From contig NW_002060954.1 in NCBI RefSeq assembly GCF_000150275.1, positions 1,640,074 through 1,704,073 on the forward strand: a stretch of 64,000 nucleotides of DNA, in the 5' to 3' direction. This DNA is from Trichoplax adhaerens (taxonomy: Eukaryota; Placozoa; Uniplacotomia; Trichoplacea; Trichoplacidae). Within the stretch, counting starts at the first letter, position 1. The number at the start of each line of letters is the position of its first letter. A program made the position numbers and the translations under genes. Under the pieces are notes generated by a model. The model worked only from the letters and a program-made list of their open reading frames with translations, did not search any database and was not told where the DNA came from. This document shows positions 38,783 to 53,455 of the stretch, piece by piece.

Positions 38783-41395
38783 CTATAGATTATATCTATA
38801 AGAACTTATGTATTATAGTGTAGACTAGATTGTATACTAATTTGCAATATGAACAGAAATGAAATAGTAATTAGTTGTTTTATTTCTGGGATAAGAAAAG
38901 CGAAGTATAATATAAAAAGCGTAAAGTGGTTTACACATCCTATTACATAGAGTGGTATATTTTTTATAAAATGGTTGCTCTTAGGGATCAGCAGGTAATT
39001 TAATACTTTTAAATGACTAAAGTTGATTATATCAGCACTAGGTTAGCAAGATAATTTAGAAACAGATCTAAATGAATCGTGAGTAACTCTTCATATTACA
39101 TTATTCAATGTAATGCAAGTGCACGTACAGTATTTACCGTGCAGTTATAGATCAACTTTAAAGCTACTTAATTCTACTTATATTATCATATTATTGATTT
39201 GACATCAGTAATATCTCTACAGTGTAGTGGTGCAACAAAGGTATGCTCAATTCTCCACATCTAATATCGGTATTGAATAGATTATGACATCACAAAGTGG
39301 GCAATTCACTATGGCAAGATTATAATATTATTAATAAATTATTGTCGGTATTTTTGTAAACGTTAAAAATAATAACTGGTGGATTTAATGTATCTTATTA
39401 AATTTTTTAGTAAGGGATAGTATCTTTATAATTTCTGCGGTATAGAACATAACATGCTTGCTACGGTGTTACCTTACCCATAGGCTAGTTTAATAGTGCA
39501 GTAATAGCTAATATGGAAAATATTCATATTTGTAATGCTACGCTAGGTAAGATAAGTAATGCCTTAACGTGGATATTATTTGTGGCAGTTTATTACATAT
39601 TTGATATTGATTATTATTATGTATAGATAGTAGTAAGATGATTCAGGTTCTAACTAATGATTGTTGAACTAAACAATATGCATGCTTAGATTAAGACTAA
39701 GTATCAGTAAGAGATTAAAAATATTTACTGATAGAAAAGCTATGTGAGGGATATCTTAGTTCGAGATGTCTGTTTAGATAAGGTATAATAATAATAATGT
39801 TGTTGTTTACAAATTAGACGGTTCCTACATAAACGGGTATATTTAAGTTGAATTCTGTAGTGAAAAGTTGTAGATGCATCTATGCTAACGAAAGTTCTAT
39901 CTTTACTGTACTTTGCTGTTTGTGTTTAAGGTTTAGTAAAAGGTAGTTACTTATAGACTATTGCTGTACGTTTCCTTGTCGTAGAATTTAAATTGTGACT
40001 ATGCTGCATACCTAAGCATGTGTGTACTTATTCGCTTAAGTCTAAAGTGTATTTCTACAACAGCCCTATGAATAGATAGTTGCGTTGAATATTCAGGATA
40101 AATAAGATGATGTTAATTATTATTGGTCAATTTAATAAAGTTATTAAATAACTGCTGATCGATTTAAGGACATCTTATTATAAATAGTTATGATATTCGT
40201 AACTTCCTAAACAAGTAGATAATTAAGATTCTAGGATTTGATATAGAACAGTGATTGTTATGTTAATGAACTATGCACAACATTATTATTAAACGTACTT
40301 CATGTTTACTGCAATTATGAATGATGGCTAAACAATTCGTGATGACGTGATATAGTCGCGATATTTATTGATATGGGCTATTGTTGAATATAATATATCA
40401 ATTAAGCCTACTCTATTCAGCTATTATATCCGAAAGAACTGTTTAGGTCAACATCATAATATGTTATTATCATACTTTATCGACAAGACGATTATAACTA
40501 ATCTACGCGTATTTCATCCTGATGCACAGGATAAATACGTAGAGGTTAGGCTAATTTTTAAAAAGAATACTGATAATACTAGGACTATTCATTGATCGTA
40601 AAATTTCCCATGGATTGTGTATATTAATTAATTCAATTGAATACAGCGACGAATAATGGAATTAGCGATATTGATCTTAGGTAAACGAATATTATTATCT
40701 TTGTAGTGTCCCTCCTATCTAAAAAATTCATCATTAGCGGACTCTACTAGGAGATATTATATCATGATCCATAAATTACCGAAGTAAGCCAAGTCATTAT
40801 CCTATCCTTTGCACTAAGAATGAATTTACAATCTAAACTATCAGCTCACAAAGTTATGACCGTTGACTTTCATTTAATCAAGTATTAGTCGAACATTTAG
40901 TAGATTAGAACATGTTTAGACTTCAAGAGTTGAGAATTTCTTTCTCCGTACTTTGATCAAAGCAGCTGATATTAATTTAGGCTTTGTGTAACGGATGGGT
41001 AAAGAAACGATGCTGCTTATTTTAAATAATTCACAACCACCTAAGATTTTTGCATTCCAGTAAGGTTTCATAATTAGAATATAACGTCATAGTCAATTCG
41101 TATTATAGCCACCCAACATCAAATCGACTGTAATCGATGGTGTAGCTTTCATTATTAATCAGAATGAAAATTAAATCTTTATGTTTGCAAGAAAAATATA
41201 ATCAAAGAGCGCAGATTAACTTTCCTTCTTAGATTAATGTGGGTTAATTAGGTTAACCAAGGCTGAAATTTCTTTGCTACCAATAACAAATTTCAACACT
41301 ATATCTAGATTAATCCTCATTAAACATTTAAATTGACTGTAAAATATTGAAAAATAGAATAATCCTACATCATCATACAGTAGTAATGCCTGTAA

Positions 41396-41524
41396 CTATT
41401 GTCGATGTGGAACGAGATTAAATTGAATTTCTTTAGCATGAATATCTTCTACTTCTTCATTTAAATCCTTCATGGCTACCATTACAATCGGCATGTATAG
41501 ATAGAACGTGAACAATGTCGATTT
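41396..41524 (-). CDS. Candidate terminal exon, unknown protein
   Basis: After an acceptor-like TTAATAG the frame is open for 42 residues to a stop. The segment has a hydrophobic stretch (LFTFYLYMPIVMVAM) followed by an acidic helix (KDLNEEVEDIHAKE). This composition is more protein-like than its AT-rich surroundings, but no partner exon or family was identified, so it may be chance. Confidence 0.2.
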   Translation of the reverse strand, partial: KSTLFTFYLYMPIVMVAMKDLNEEVEDIHAKEIQFNLVPHRQ

Positions 41525-43008
41525 CTATTAACTAATTAGATAAAGTAGCTTGTTTATGGTATCAAAGCGGTTATAATTTCATAAATTATAAAATTGAATA
41601 GTTCTCTTGTAGTTAATTCAATAGGAACAAGAACGAGAATATTTTTAGGTCTGTCGGTTCTTTGTTGCTAATATTTAATTTTATTAATAGCCTTAACGTA
41701 AAATATCCACAACATTTTATGTCTGGGGTACCAGTAATAAATAAAAAGAAAATCAAGATCAAAGTAGGAGTTTCGTCATGATATTCAGTTTCCTGACGTG
41801 AATACTTTATTCTCACACGTCATTGCCTGAGGGTAAAAGCTGTTGTGACGATAGCCTGAGCATACTTTAGTAGGTAACAATCTTGTAAGATTAACTTTAA
41901 AGTTCATAAAGCTATTTTTGTTACTAGAGCATAAATGAAATGTAATTATAAAACAAAATTAATTGTCATCTGAATAAATTAAGATTTATTACACGATTAA
42001 TCAGTCATTCATGATCGCAATTAATAAGCAGAGTCCTTCGATATAGTTTCTAAACTCTTATAATTTATAACGCCAATCTTTGCTATGATTGAAGTTATTA
42101 ATTAGGAAATCTGATCTCTTTTTGATGACGAGATAAATTTATGAATCGTAATTATTATCACAATTTAGCATTTATATTATGAAATTTATCTATATTTCAA
42201 ATAGTTTATATGAAGCTGAAATATTTTATTAATATGCTTAATTAATCTGTCGTTGTTACTAGTCTATTTACACCTCATCTATCGCAGTCTGTAATTTTAA
42301 AGTTAGTTAACCAGAAACAGCCTCATTTACTATTATTATTAGGCGCTACGGTAAGCGCTATTGATCATTTAGCCTATTCTCTCGTAATTGATAGAAGGCA
42401 AATATAATTTTTTATCATATGCAACCTATAGGGAATATTGCTCTTGCACACATGATAAAAATCTGGAGTCTAGTGAGATCATAAACATTATTATTAATGA
42501 ATGTTAGTGTATAAAGTCATTATGTTTTATATTCTTGATAAACGATACAGAAGAATAACTGTTAAGGTTGAGCTACATAATTTCGAGAAACTATCATTCT
42601 AAGGCTGATATCGATTATGAATCTTTGCCAAACCTAAAGCTATATTAACTATAGATAGTGAAATACTTATGCAAAATGATAAATGTTGTCAGCACATCTG
42701 CGTCCAGTTAAAGTATCTATCTGTTAATCAACTCTGAAAGGGTTGATAAAAGTTATAATTTATACTTTGGGGATTCTTTACTGTAGATATAAAGACGGCG
42801 ATCGTTTGATTAGCGACCGTTAGCGAAGGTAAAAAATGTAACTCGTACTGTTAGCAAATGAAACTCCGTTTCTCATCGAGATGATTTATTAATGTTATTT
42901 AGAAGTTCACGTAAGCTTGATATTAATTACAGAAGTTGATCTATGATTCTATAGACAATATGTCGACTCATAAATAGTAGGATTATACTCGATTTAATTC
43001 GAACTTAC

Positions 43009-43075
43009 CAGCCGTAGACACGGATAAAAAGAAAAGGAAAACCAAGATCGTCAACTTGTATGATTTGGACGTCAT
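43009..43075 (-). CDS. Candidate first exon encoding a signal peptide
   Basis: ATG at 43075-43073 opens a 22-residue reading, MTSKSYKLTILVFLFFLSV then STA, a good secretory signal with a cleavable end, followed by a GTAAGT donor in phase 1. It lies 4.2 kb upstream of the first confident receptor exon on the same strand. That exon starts in phase 0, so at least one more exon would be needed to connect them; none was found. Confidence 0.5.
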
Positions 43076-44449
43076 TTTAATTTTGATGCTTCTTGAATAC
43101 CTTCCAGAATGAACGAATTAAACGAAATTATGATATTCTAATGATGCTTGAAAATAGGATATTATTTGTTGTAGTTTCGTTGTCGTTACTTAATATAAGG
43201 TAACGATAACCAGGAAGAAATGACTATCGCATAAGATCCGTATAAGACTTGAATAATTTTCAAGAATAATTTTTATTGGCTTGCTGTATTAAAATTAAAG
43301 GCCTTGATGTATAGAACAATTTTTAACTTGTTCTTAATCCTGGAAAATTAGCACAGAATGATTAAAACTTCTATGAGTATTTAATAAAATCGCCGATATC
43401 TAGATGAGTTGTAAGTTCTCAAGTTTATTTTAATCTTCTCGAGCCTGATACCGATGGTCTTAGTCGATTACGGTACGCAATAATCAAAAAAGTGAGAGCT
43501 ACCCCACCCCGTACATCAACCTCAAGGTATCTATAGAATCTATTTAAAGCACAAAGTCCAAGTGATTATAATATAGAAATGCGTTCGCGACCTTGACAAG
43601 GTGAAAGCATGAAATCATTCTGTCAATAGATTGAGGTAATGATCAATCACGTGAGCTATGCCTCTTTCGAGGACCATGATTAATTAATAGCTAAATTTGG
43701 ATTAATTGAACCACTGAATATTAAATAGATTAGAATTGGTTAATTGGCGTCAATATTATCTATTCAGGCTACACCTTGGATTGACATTATCTTACATACA
43801 TCGTGTTATTTAAATTTAACATTTAACAATGGCGTAACTCAAATTTAAGGAAGTTCTAAAGTGTCGAATTATTCGACGTCACTAATAGGAATGTTAATGT
43901 AATTCAATTCAATCCTATCTCGAAGAGTTGATTGACCTCTAGTTATTTGGCTCGCTAGGAAAAGATAATATTAAGTTAGCGCAAGCAAAGGCTACCATAG
44001 GTAATAATTAATTGCAATAATAATTATTTTTGATATTAATCTAGGTTCTTTTATTATTTATTAGTGTTAATGGTCCAAGATGTTGTCATGGTCACATTCC
44101 TGTATTTAGACTGACTTATAATATCTGTTGCAACTGTATCGAAAGTAGCGATTTATTATCAATAAATATTTTCTGTCCCACGACGCTAATTTCACTAGAG
44201 ATTGTAATAAACATATAAAATTATAGAATACGATATGTGCTTACCTTATGTAAAGATTAGACTGGCTGCAAACCTACTAGCAGTATATTTAGGGTTATTT
44301 GGAAGATACATGCTTATACGTAGATATAGTTAAGATTCTGCGCTAAATTAACAATCTTATTTCTAGTTAAACTACGTCTACCTCTGTTAGTGACATACTT
44401 GAGCTTATAGACAAACAATATCGGTTTACAACGCCAAAATTTTAACAGC

Positions 44450-44800
44450 AATTTACTAACTTAATAAAGCGAAAAGAAACTTGTATGTGAACTACTGGCA
44501 ATGAATAGAATTGATTGCACTTTTGTCAGTAGCAAATTTAGACACGCACTATTAGTATTACTTCTAAAGATCTTACAAAGATTAAAGACGTTATCGAATT
44601 ATAGTAGAATTTCTATACAAAGTAGTAGAAATTAATATTACATTAGTTGCCTTTTGTCGATGGTATATGGAATTTAGACATGTTAAGAAGTATTTACTAG
44701 TACAGTAATATAGCCAAAGCTATCGAAGATACAGATGCTGGATATAACGAACTTGGGCGCAGCATAAACTAGTTATACTTTGTCAATAGCTTATTAGCAA
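44450..44800. repeat. Upstream homology block of P4HA copy A
   Basis: Collinear with 52330-52650 at a near-constant offset of about 7830 bases. Matching stretches include TTGCACTTT..GTCA.TAGC, AATTTCTATA.AAAGTA, AGAAATTAATATT, TAGC.AAAG.T.TCGAAGA and CAATAGCTT. Neither copy keeps an open frame, so the block looks non-coding. Confidence 0.7.
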
Positions 44801-45502
44801 AATATACAGAGGAAACTAATATTCCCTCGGTTAAGGCCATGATTAAGATTGAACGATATCGATCATAGAAATAAAAGACTGATGAGCTGTACGATAAACA
44901 GCAGTATAAGCCGAATGATTCTAATTTATCTAGGGCTTATTTACTACTTATCTATAGTAATGGGTTAGCATACTGATGTTGTCTGGCATATTATATTCCG
45001 TAAAGACTTCCCTAAAGATTTTAGCCAAACCAATAAACGGAAGCATAAGGCTTTATTCAATTATAAACGAGAATAAAGAATATAATGATTTATTTTCTGT
45101 CTCTATTATTATTCTCCAGACGGAACATATATTTTAATGGCTTACTATAATAGGATCACAACGTTATTGTATACTATATAATAGAGATCAACTATATCGT
45201 GCCCTATTCTTGAGTCATCTCGATTCTATTATTCATTCCTGTATATTATTGAAATTGCTTTAAAATCCTAAACACCGTATCTTCTATTACACAAATTTCT
45301 GGCACGCGATTAAGTGCGTTTGTATATTTGCTAATAATTTCGTTGCAGTGAGCAAGAATTGTCGACTTAACCAAGATTAGACAAAGTCTTACCGTCAACA
45401 AGTGGACTATCGGGTATCAGAACTAGATGATCTAAAACTATACTGTAGTAAACAGACACATGAAGAAGTAACGTTATACGTGATAGGCAATCTACTTGAA
45501 AG

Positions 45503-48500
45503 ATGGATCCATCGGTTTTTTATAATACATCAATGTTTTTAATTTTAATTTTTCTATCTAACCCTATTCAAAGCGAGATCTTTACTGCAACGAATGATAT
45601 CGAAAAGCTAATCGATTCCGAAATAAACCTATATAATGAAGTCGATAGTTATATTAAGAAACAACAAGATAGTTTAGCACAAATGAGAAATTTGTTAGAT
45701 AACGTCAAGTCAAAAATGGAGAAAGTCGGTTTAAAAGGTTACGAACAAGGAAAACATCCGTTAGCTATATATTTTCTGGTAAAGCGATTTTTAACTAATT
45801 GGAAAGCAGTAGGCAACAGGATACAAAAAGAGGCTACATTTAAAGGTTATAACATAGATATAGCCTAGTACCTGTCGATAATACATCTAGAAGAACTTTA
45901 GTTTAATTAATCTAACCACGGACTACGAAAGTTATCTTCGAAATAATTCGCAAAATCTTTTAAATTAATGCACGTATGAAGTAGAGGCTGATTTAATATC
46001 TAGCATCTATTCTATAGTAACCATTTATTTGTTATCTTGAGTTACCTTTGTAAACAACGCAGCTATTTTCATTTCCGTAGAAAAGTAGACTTCTTTACCA
46101 TAATTAAGCTGCTTAATGCAATGCAATATTGTATACGAGATAAGTCATTCAATCTAGATTACAGTAAATAATGTTCGCGTCGTAAAGATTACTGAATCTA
46201 GTAGTAACGATCCGTAATGAGACATAATCATAGAGAAATAAGTTCTGTCGCAGTCGTAGAAGTAGCATAAATTCAGATTGTCTAAATTTCGTTTTTTAGA
46301 CTTGTCCGCATTAGAAAATCTTGTAACTTTTAGTACGCTAACGTATTCGATAAATTATAAACTGAGATATAATTAAATTACACTTAAACTAATATTCGAG
46401 CAATAGAAGTATTTATTCGCAAGAGATCTAGATTCGGCTTAGTCTGATCAGAAAAGTCCGTTACATTCTTATATGTTAGAAAACATCATCTCTATTACTG
46501 CTTCCTCTTTTTATACTTAATTGATGTGATATGCAACAGCTAACTTAATTTGTATCACTTTGGGTCTTCCTTACCGATTATATTTCTTAGACAAATTTTT
46601 GGAAACATTTGCTCACTACAATAGTACGTTTCCAAACCTTAAAGATCTAGAAGGATCAGCTAATGGACTCTCACGATTACAAGAAGTCTATCAACTAAAC
46701 AGAAATGATCTACTCGACGGAAAAATAAATGGAGGCTCTCATCTTGGTATAAAATTCAATTGGTTTGACTGCTTTACTATTGGTTTAGCTTCTTACAAGG
46801 GGAGATACTTCCAGCAAAGCTATGAGTGGATGAAGATTGTGTATAATAGTAAAGACCCTACAATATCGAGTAATCAGCGTGTTAGAGCCCTAAATTATTT
46901 GGCTTCCTCTGCTTACCGAGTACGTTTATAAATAAAACACTTGCTTGACTAAGATAATTAATTAAAATATGTCGATAAATTAGTGTTCCTATTGTGATAA
47001 TGGGAAATGAATCAAGGAACGGCACTAGATTTATTAGATATGCTATATATTTGAATATTTGGACAAGAAGATTTTGCACATGTTGAGTAAAGTACTAAAG
47101 CAGTTAAGAGTAGGTTAAGGAAAGCAAAAGTGGTAATAAGATTAAGCTGATTGTAATTTTAAATTATAATTGTTTAATTTAGTAAAATATATAGATATCA
47201 GTAAGCTTCAATAATAATGGGTAAATTAGTAGAAATTAGTTTTGCTTTTCGTTCATCTCATACGATGAATACTTCGTAACAAATTATTTCGAGAAGTGTT
47301 TTACTCGTGCATTTAGATCATGATAGCAGAGAACCAGTTACTAATACTTCATGCGAAAGAAGCAGCCAATGTCATTTCGTTTAGAATATTTTGTTGATAG
47401 ATAAATTGATAACGGAAAAGCCAGACGATATGATATTAAAATCTGCATATTCTCTGTAATTCTAGATTGACAAGATTCAAGAAGCCATCAATTTAACGCA
47501 GACATTGTTAAAACTTAGTAAGTTGCACATTCAGCTGAAACTTCTTGAAATTGTTGATTACTTCTAGTAAGTAGATTAATCCTGAAATCTGACAGATATT
47601 ATTAACATTAAATTTGTGCCATAGATTGGATTCAACTTATTCTTTATATTTAGATCCAGAGCATAAGACAGCAAAGAAATATCTGAATATCTATGAGAAG
47701 CGTTTGAATACATCTACAAAGGAGAAGTCGACAGAAGATTTAGACGATGACAATGATGACGAAAAGGATTTCAAGCAGATCTTCAATTCTTATAAAGAAT
47801 TATGTCGAGGCAATGTTAATCAAAAGGTACACAATTTCTCATTTTCGTATAAATTGAACGCTGTAATAGTTTCTAAAATACATTTATATACCTTATTTAT
47901 TACGGAAGTATTTCAAAAGTGCAATCATATTAAGTCGATGTTATATTATAAAATTAAAACATATTGATAGCAATACTAAACTTTAATAGTTTTTGCTAAT
48001 ATAGTAACGATTTTGTAATAGAAATAGATTTCTTTTCAGTTATTGTATGGAATAATTTGTGGGAAGTGGTATCTAGCGATACAATATAGTTCTCTACAAC
48101 ATGGTTATCAAATTTACTTGTATATAATTAATTAATCTTGTCTATAGCTGCGTATATTGACATATTTATTTATCATTGAAGATATACGAGTACCGTACTG
48201 CTTAATAGAATATTTATAAACGAAGATTAAAATTTTAATTTCTTTTAACGGCGCTAATTAACTCGAATTGTTGGATTTAGACTGGTGACGATGTTAAATT
48301 GAATAATCAACTGAATTGCTATCAAGATTATCGAAATCCTCGATTACTGTTTTCTCCTTTAAATGTAGAAGTCTTGAGTCTACAGCCGTATATCGTAATT
48401 TATCATAATTTGTTGACTAATTCAGAAGTGGTATTGTTAAAAACTCTAGCTAGCCCACTGGTAAGCACTATCATTAATAGTAAGAAATGCTCATACTATG

Positions 48501-51500
48501 GTACAAATACTGCAATTTTGTACTTGAAATAAATCAACTGCTATTGTACTATCTCGATAATTATAGCAGTTCTAGATCGTAATTAAATCTCAAGTTATTG
48601 TAAAATTACTTAAACTGAATAGTAATATTTCAACTTATCCATTTACACTGTGCTCGTGTAATATATCTCTAAAAGAAGTAAACAGGATAGACTGTGTTTT
48701 ACTATCATATAATTACTCAACTCAAGGCGAACATTTTTTATGATCTACTTCATAGTTAAAACGGGCTGTTGTAGTTGGTAAACCTGATAAAGAATATGGT
48801 GAAGAAACAACTTATCGAATAAGCAAAACGTAAATACTGTTCGTAAAAGATCTGTTATATTCTAGCCTAACTATGATTAAAATTCCAGTATGACGATATA
48901 AATCTCTTAAATGTGCAATCATTCCTGGACAAATCAATTTTTTTTAATAACTATTATGTTTCCTTATTAGGGCTTGGCTAGATAAGGAAGACCATCCTGC
49001 AGTCAAGAGAATAACTACATTAATAGGGGATATCATTGGCCTTACTTCTGAAACAGCTGAGCCACTACAAGTATTGATTGATACTGATATGTTGATATTA
49101 GAATTACAGCTTTGTGATGAGACATTTACTTTAATTTGGCATTACCTGTAATTAAAAATGTAATAATCTCGATATTAATGTGGCTATAGATCGCAAACTA
49201 CGGTATCGGAGGACACTATGAGCCGCACTTAGATTTCATAGAATCTGAAGTAGGTACACTATTTATCTCTATAGTACGGAATAAATTAGTTGCTTAACTA
49301 CAGATAAAACAATATAAATCAAAAGTTAAATTCGAACAGCTTCTATTTTAAAATACGGTACGTACAGCTGTTCGAAAATGAAATTAGTTAAATGTGGGCT
49401 ATATTGATAACTTTCCTTTTTTAGTTCGATTTTAGATGTTTGTCTGTCACATCAAATACACTATTCCATATTACTAGTTATACTATTAATGATGGATATG
49501 TCTACTTTTCGTATTACTTACCATTTTATGCCATTAATGAGCATAATACGGCCGAAGCTCGAAATTAGTCAATATTCATAATCGTTTTTGAATTTGCAAA
49601 TCGAAACATTTTGTATTAGTAATTAAAGTATAAACATTGTTAAGTAAATGTCTCTTTTAAATTTAAAGTATATTTACTTATTTACAAACTTTAAAATTAC
49701 TATTACGAAAGGTTTAGTATATTTTTAGTATATTGGAATGTGCCGGTCAGCTATCACTATTATATTATAGACTGCCTGTTCATTTCGAACGGGTATCTCA
49801 GCTAGTGTGATATAATTTAGTTAGGTCGTACTTACATAGAGGCACATCGCAGTATAAGGCATTTATAGGTGTAGAAATGTCATGTGTAACTAGTATAGTT
49901 AGATTGCTATTGCCATGCATGATAGGAATTCTCACTAGTTACAGTAACGTGTATTTAATGTGACAAACCTTTATATACTCAATAACCTAAGCTTGAGCGG
50001 TTGATTTATACAAAAAATAGATTAAGGGCCGTCCCTACATTTGGTAATACCGATTGCTATTGCAAAGTGTAATTGTAATAACTAATAATTGCTTGACTAT
50101 CTAAGAATAGCAAATGGCCCTATATGAAATAATGTACAGTAATAGTAAAAATGCCCAAAGCTTCGATATGTTAAACGTTAGTTAAGAATAATCGTATTAT
50201 TAGCTGTTAATTATACGATTCTGTAATTAGAATACTGCAAACAAAGGACCTTTAAATTTTATCTGGACTTACACTATTTATGAGAATTGGATAGAAGGTA
50301 GATAGTTTATTACTGTAGATAAATCGCATTTAAAATATATTATCGGCGAACTTTAAGCTATACGATTCGCTCTAGTTTTGATTAATGCATGCTTAAAAAT
50401 CGAAGTTTATCGGTGCTTATAGTCATAGAAATTTGCCTTAGACACACCATAATACCATAATACTAACTTGACCTCTGACTTGTCATTAACAGATATTATT
50501 ACATTCTATGGATAATAGTGTTTAATCATCTACTATCTTGCATACAATTACATTTATGAACTGATGCAAAATATTTTGTGTTTATAACTTTAAAATATTA
50601 AAATAATTGGATTCATGATATTGACAATGAAATCATTAGTAGAATTACTTCGCACTAAACTAAATTTATAGCTGCATTATACCCTTCAAATCATTCTAAC
50701 TTTTTACGATTTCGCAATAATTATCGCCTACAGCCTTAGCAATGCAGATGATATGCTATATAATATTTAAATCGCACTACTAACTAAGACTACTGCCTAG
50801 TGCAGATTCGAATTTATCAAATTCAGATTTAATGCTATACTCTTGTATTATCACTAAAATGAATTATGAACTCTTTTACTCGTATTGATTATTAACTAGA
50901 CACTAATACATTTATGTTATTTATTTCTTGATAGTTCAAAATCATTTAATGTATGTTATTGAATCGATTTGATTATAATAGGATAAAGAAGCTCTATCAG
51001 AATACACTAGTAGAATCGGGAATCGAATTGCTACTGTACTTATTTATGTAAGTTATATGTGGTGATTTATGTCGGTGTATCCAGAAATATTATCAAAGTA
51101 TTAGTCTTGCAGTTTTTTATTAATTTGAATATTTATTTACATATGTAGCTAAGCAATGTAGAAGCAGGTGGAGCAACTGTTTTTCCAAAGGCTGGTGTAA
51201 GAGTTGAACCTCGTCAAGTAATCTGCAAATTATGATATAAATAACTAGATTGATTTATATTTTCGATATTAGATTTGCAACGCTGTATCGCTTATAGCAG
51301 TTCTTAGATAATATCAGAAATATTAAAGATGTCATAGATTAATACAATAATTACAATATAGGGTAGCGCTGCCTTCTGGTATAACATGCATCGCAACGGT
51401 GAAGGCAATAAATTATCAGTTCATGCAGCCTGTCCAGTGTTAATCGGATCTAAATGGGGTTAGTTAAAATAATAATCTTTATTTAAAAATTCGGATGTTA

Positions 51501-51759
51501 TTTTTATTGCTTATGACTTATATCAGTAGCATGTTATTTTAGCTTCTATGCTTTTACCAATTTGACAATTCTGTATATATGTAGAATCGATAGAGGTATA
51601 GAAGGATAACAGATGATTGTTGATCTGACATTTACTTTAATATCACGGAAAATAATTGATATCATTATTTTAATACATGAATTCATAGCTGCTAATTTGT
51701 GGTTTCGTGAAGTTGGACAAGAACTAAGACATACGTGTACGTTAAATCCGGACGAATAA
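45503..51759 (+). CDS. P4HA: Prolyl 4-hydroxylase alpha subunit, copy A
   Basis: ER-lumen Fe(II)/2-oxoglutarate dioxygenase that hydroxylates proline in collagen-type chains. Exons: 45503-45845, 46591-46919, 47466-47517, 47654-47826, 48281-48460, 48756-48829, 48971-49070, 49190-49249, 50982-51047, 51149-51217, 51362-51458, 51689-51759; 537 aa (human P4HA1 534). It has a signal peptide (FLILIFLSNPIQS), an N-terminal dimerisation helix region (GYEQGKHPLAIYFL), a TPR peptide-binding domain (DLEGSANGLSRLQEVYQLN, DCFTIGLASYKG), an acidic linker, YKELCRG and the catalytic domain. Iron ligands are the His and Asp of PHLD and the His of SVHAACPVLIG; the lysine ten residues after that His is the 2-oxoglutarate anchor, so all are present. 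Copy B follows 1.7 kb downstream. Confidence 0.95.
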
Positions 51760-53455
51760 CGAAAGACCAAAAAATTGATGAAATTAATCGCGGTTACTTA
51801 GTAGCCTAAGATCATATATTGTAATATCTTTTCTATATATTTTGATGATGTGTTTGCTACAATAATTGTAATACAGCATGTAATATAGTATGTACTGTAC
51901 TATTATCACAAACCTGTATTGCTTAGATAATATAGCTTGGTTAATTTCAGTACTGCGTATCCACTAGCGTTCGATGTTATGTATACGAATATTGGTAGTA
52001 GTCAACTATAACCTTAACATGGCTTAACGCATAGGTTACAGCCATTTCTAACGCAAGCAGAATTATTTCTATTTTCTACCTACAAACAATACAATACATG
52101 AGCTTATCTGTAATCCGAATGATAAAATATTTATATCAATACAATAAATTTATACTTCATGGCGACGTTTAATTAAACACTACGTCACTCTGTTAGTTAT
52201 ATTATAGGTAATGGCCGGATTACGGGCTTTGGCCGTAACATGTATAAGCACATAGATATACTTTGCAGATTTTACAATGACCAAAATTTCAAAATCAAAT
52301 TAGTATGTGATTAGAGCAAAAAAAACTAGTTTTAAAGAATACAACTGCTTGCACTTTCGTCATTAGCTAAATTTATACAAATATTAGTAATATTGCGGCC
52401 AAAGTTATCAAAAAAATTGAGCATTTTGTTAAAGTGTAATCGAAATTTCTATATAAAGTAACAGAAATTAATATTGCTAGTGCTATATTGGATTTATTCA
52501 ATGCCGAGACACATGCCACGTGTATTAATAATAATCTAGCTAAAGTTTTCGAAGAGATGTAAAAGTTTTTCTACTGTTATATAATGAAACTTGAATGTTG
52601 AATAAACAAGTTATCCTTTAATCAATAGCTTGTTTAGGGAGATATGCAGAGTTAATCAAGTAATCAGGTATTATATAAAATCTTAACAAAACAACAATAC
52701 ATTGACGACATTTGGTCATTTCATTTGTTAGAGAACTCATAGAATTAAGATTACGTTGTCTCATTCATTAAAATTTAGCCTCTGCTTCGATTTTTGACCA
52801 AAACTTTGTAACTTGCACTCTATGATTGCCAGTAAGTATCATTTTTCAACAGCAAAAGTTTAGCTAAAATAATGCCCTAAGGTTGAAATGCCTGTTTAGA
52901 CTTTCTAATTAATTTTAAAATATACCTTTCGAATAAGAATATACATACATAATCTAATTTGTTTAATTATGATGCTATTTTAATAAAAGATATATAAGAT
53001 GGTTTTTCGAGCTTTCAAGTATGTAAATCGGTTCCTGAAAAGCTGTTGAAAGTGGGAGGCTGTCAGCCATCTGCTGCCATGCATAAATTATAATAGATAT
53101 TATAATATTAATTATCACAAATTTGCATCGTGGAAATTCTTCTATTATTGTTAACAATGGCATAAATAAACATTTTATGATCTACGTAAGATGTACTAGC
53201 TCGAGTATTGAATACTTAATTATAAATTAGCTACGGCGATTTACTAAGAAATCGTCGAATTTAGCCATTATGATGGAACATTAGTTTTGACGGTTATTCT
53301 TTAATTTATTTTGTTACCATCAATCTCAAAGATTTAAAAGTGAATAGTTATAATCCTTCAAAGAGGACTTCGTCTACTGCTTAAGCTATTTTTTATATTG
53401 AACACCGTGGAAAGTGATTTATATCAGTTTTATTTCTGCTATAGAAGAAAAAAAA
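51760..53455. other. Interval between the two P4HA genes
   Basis: Contains 3' flank of copy A and the upstream homology block (52330-52650) of copy B. No exon was recognised. Confidence 0.55.
52330..52650. repeat. Upstream homology block of P4HA copy B
   Basis: Counterpart of 44450-44800 with order and spacing kept. Between the blocks and the start codons the spacing differs by about 120 bases in the two copies. Confidence 0.7.

Larger units (their letters stand above)
38783..45502. other. Gene-poor interval upstream of the receptor and of P4HA copy A
   Basis: Apart from the candidate exons at 41396-41524 and 43009-43075 (both minus), no supported coding sequence was found. The left part may be one or more long 5' introns of the adhesion GPCR. 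The right part (44.45-44.80 kb) is homologous to the flank of the second P4HA gene. Confidence 0.5.

Noticed and set aside
40368..40595. 75-codon plus-strand ORF
   Set aside because: AT-driven composition; no splice context or similarity.
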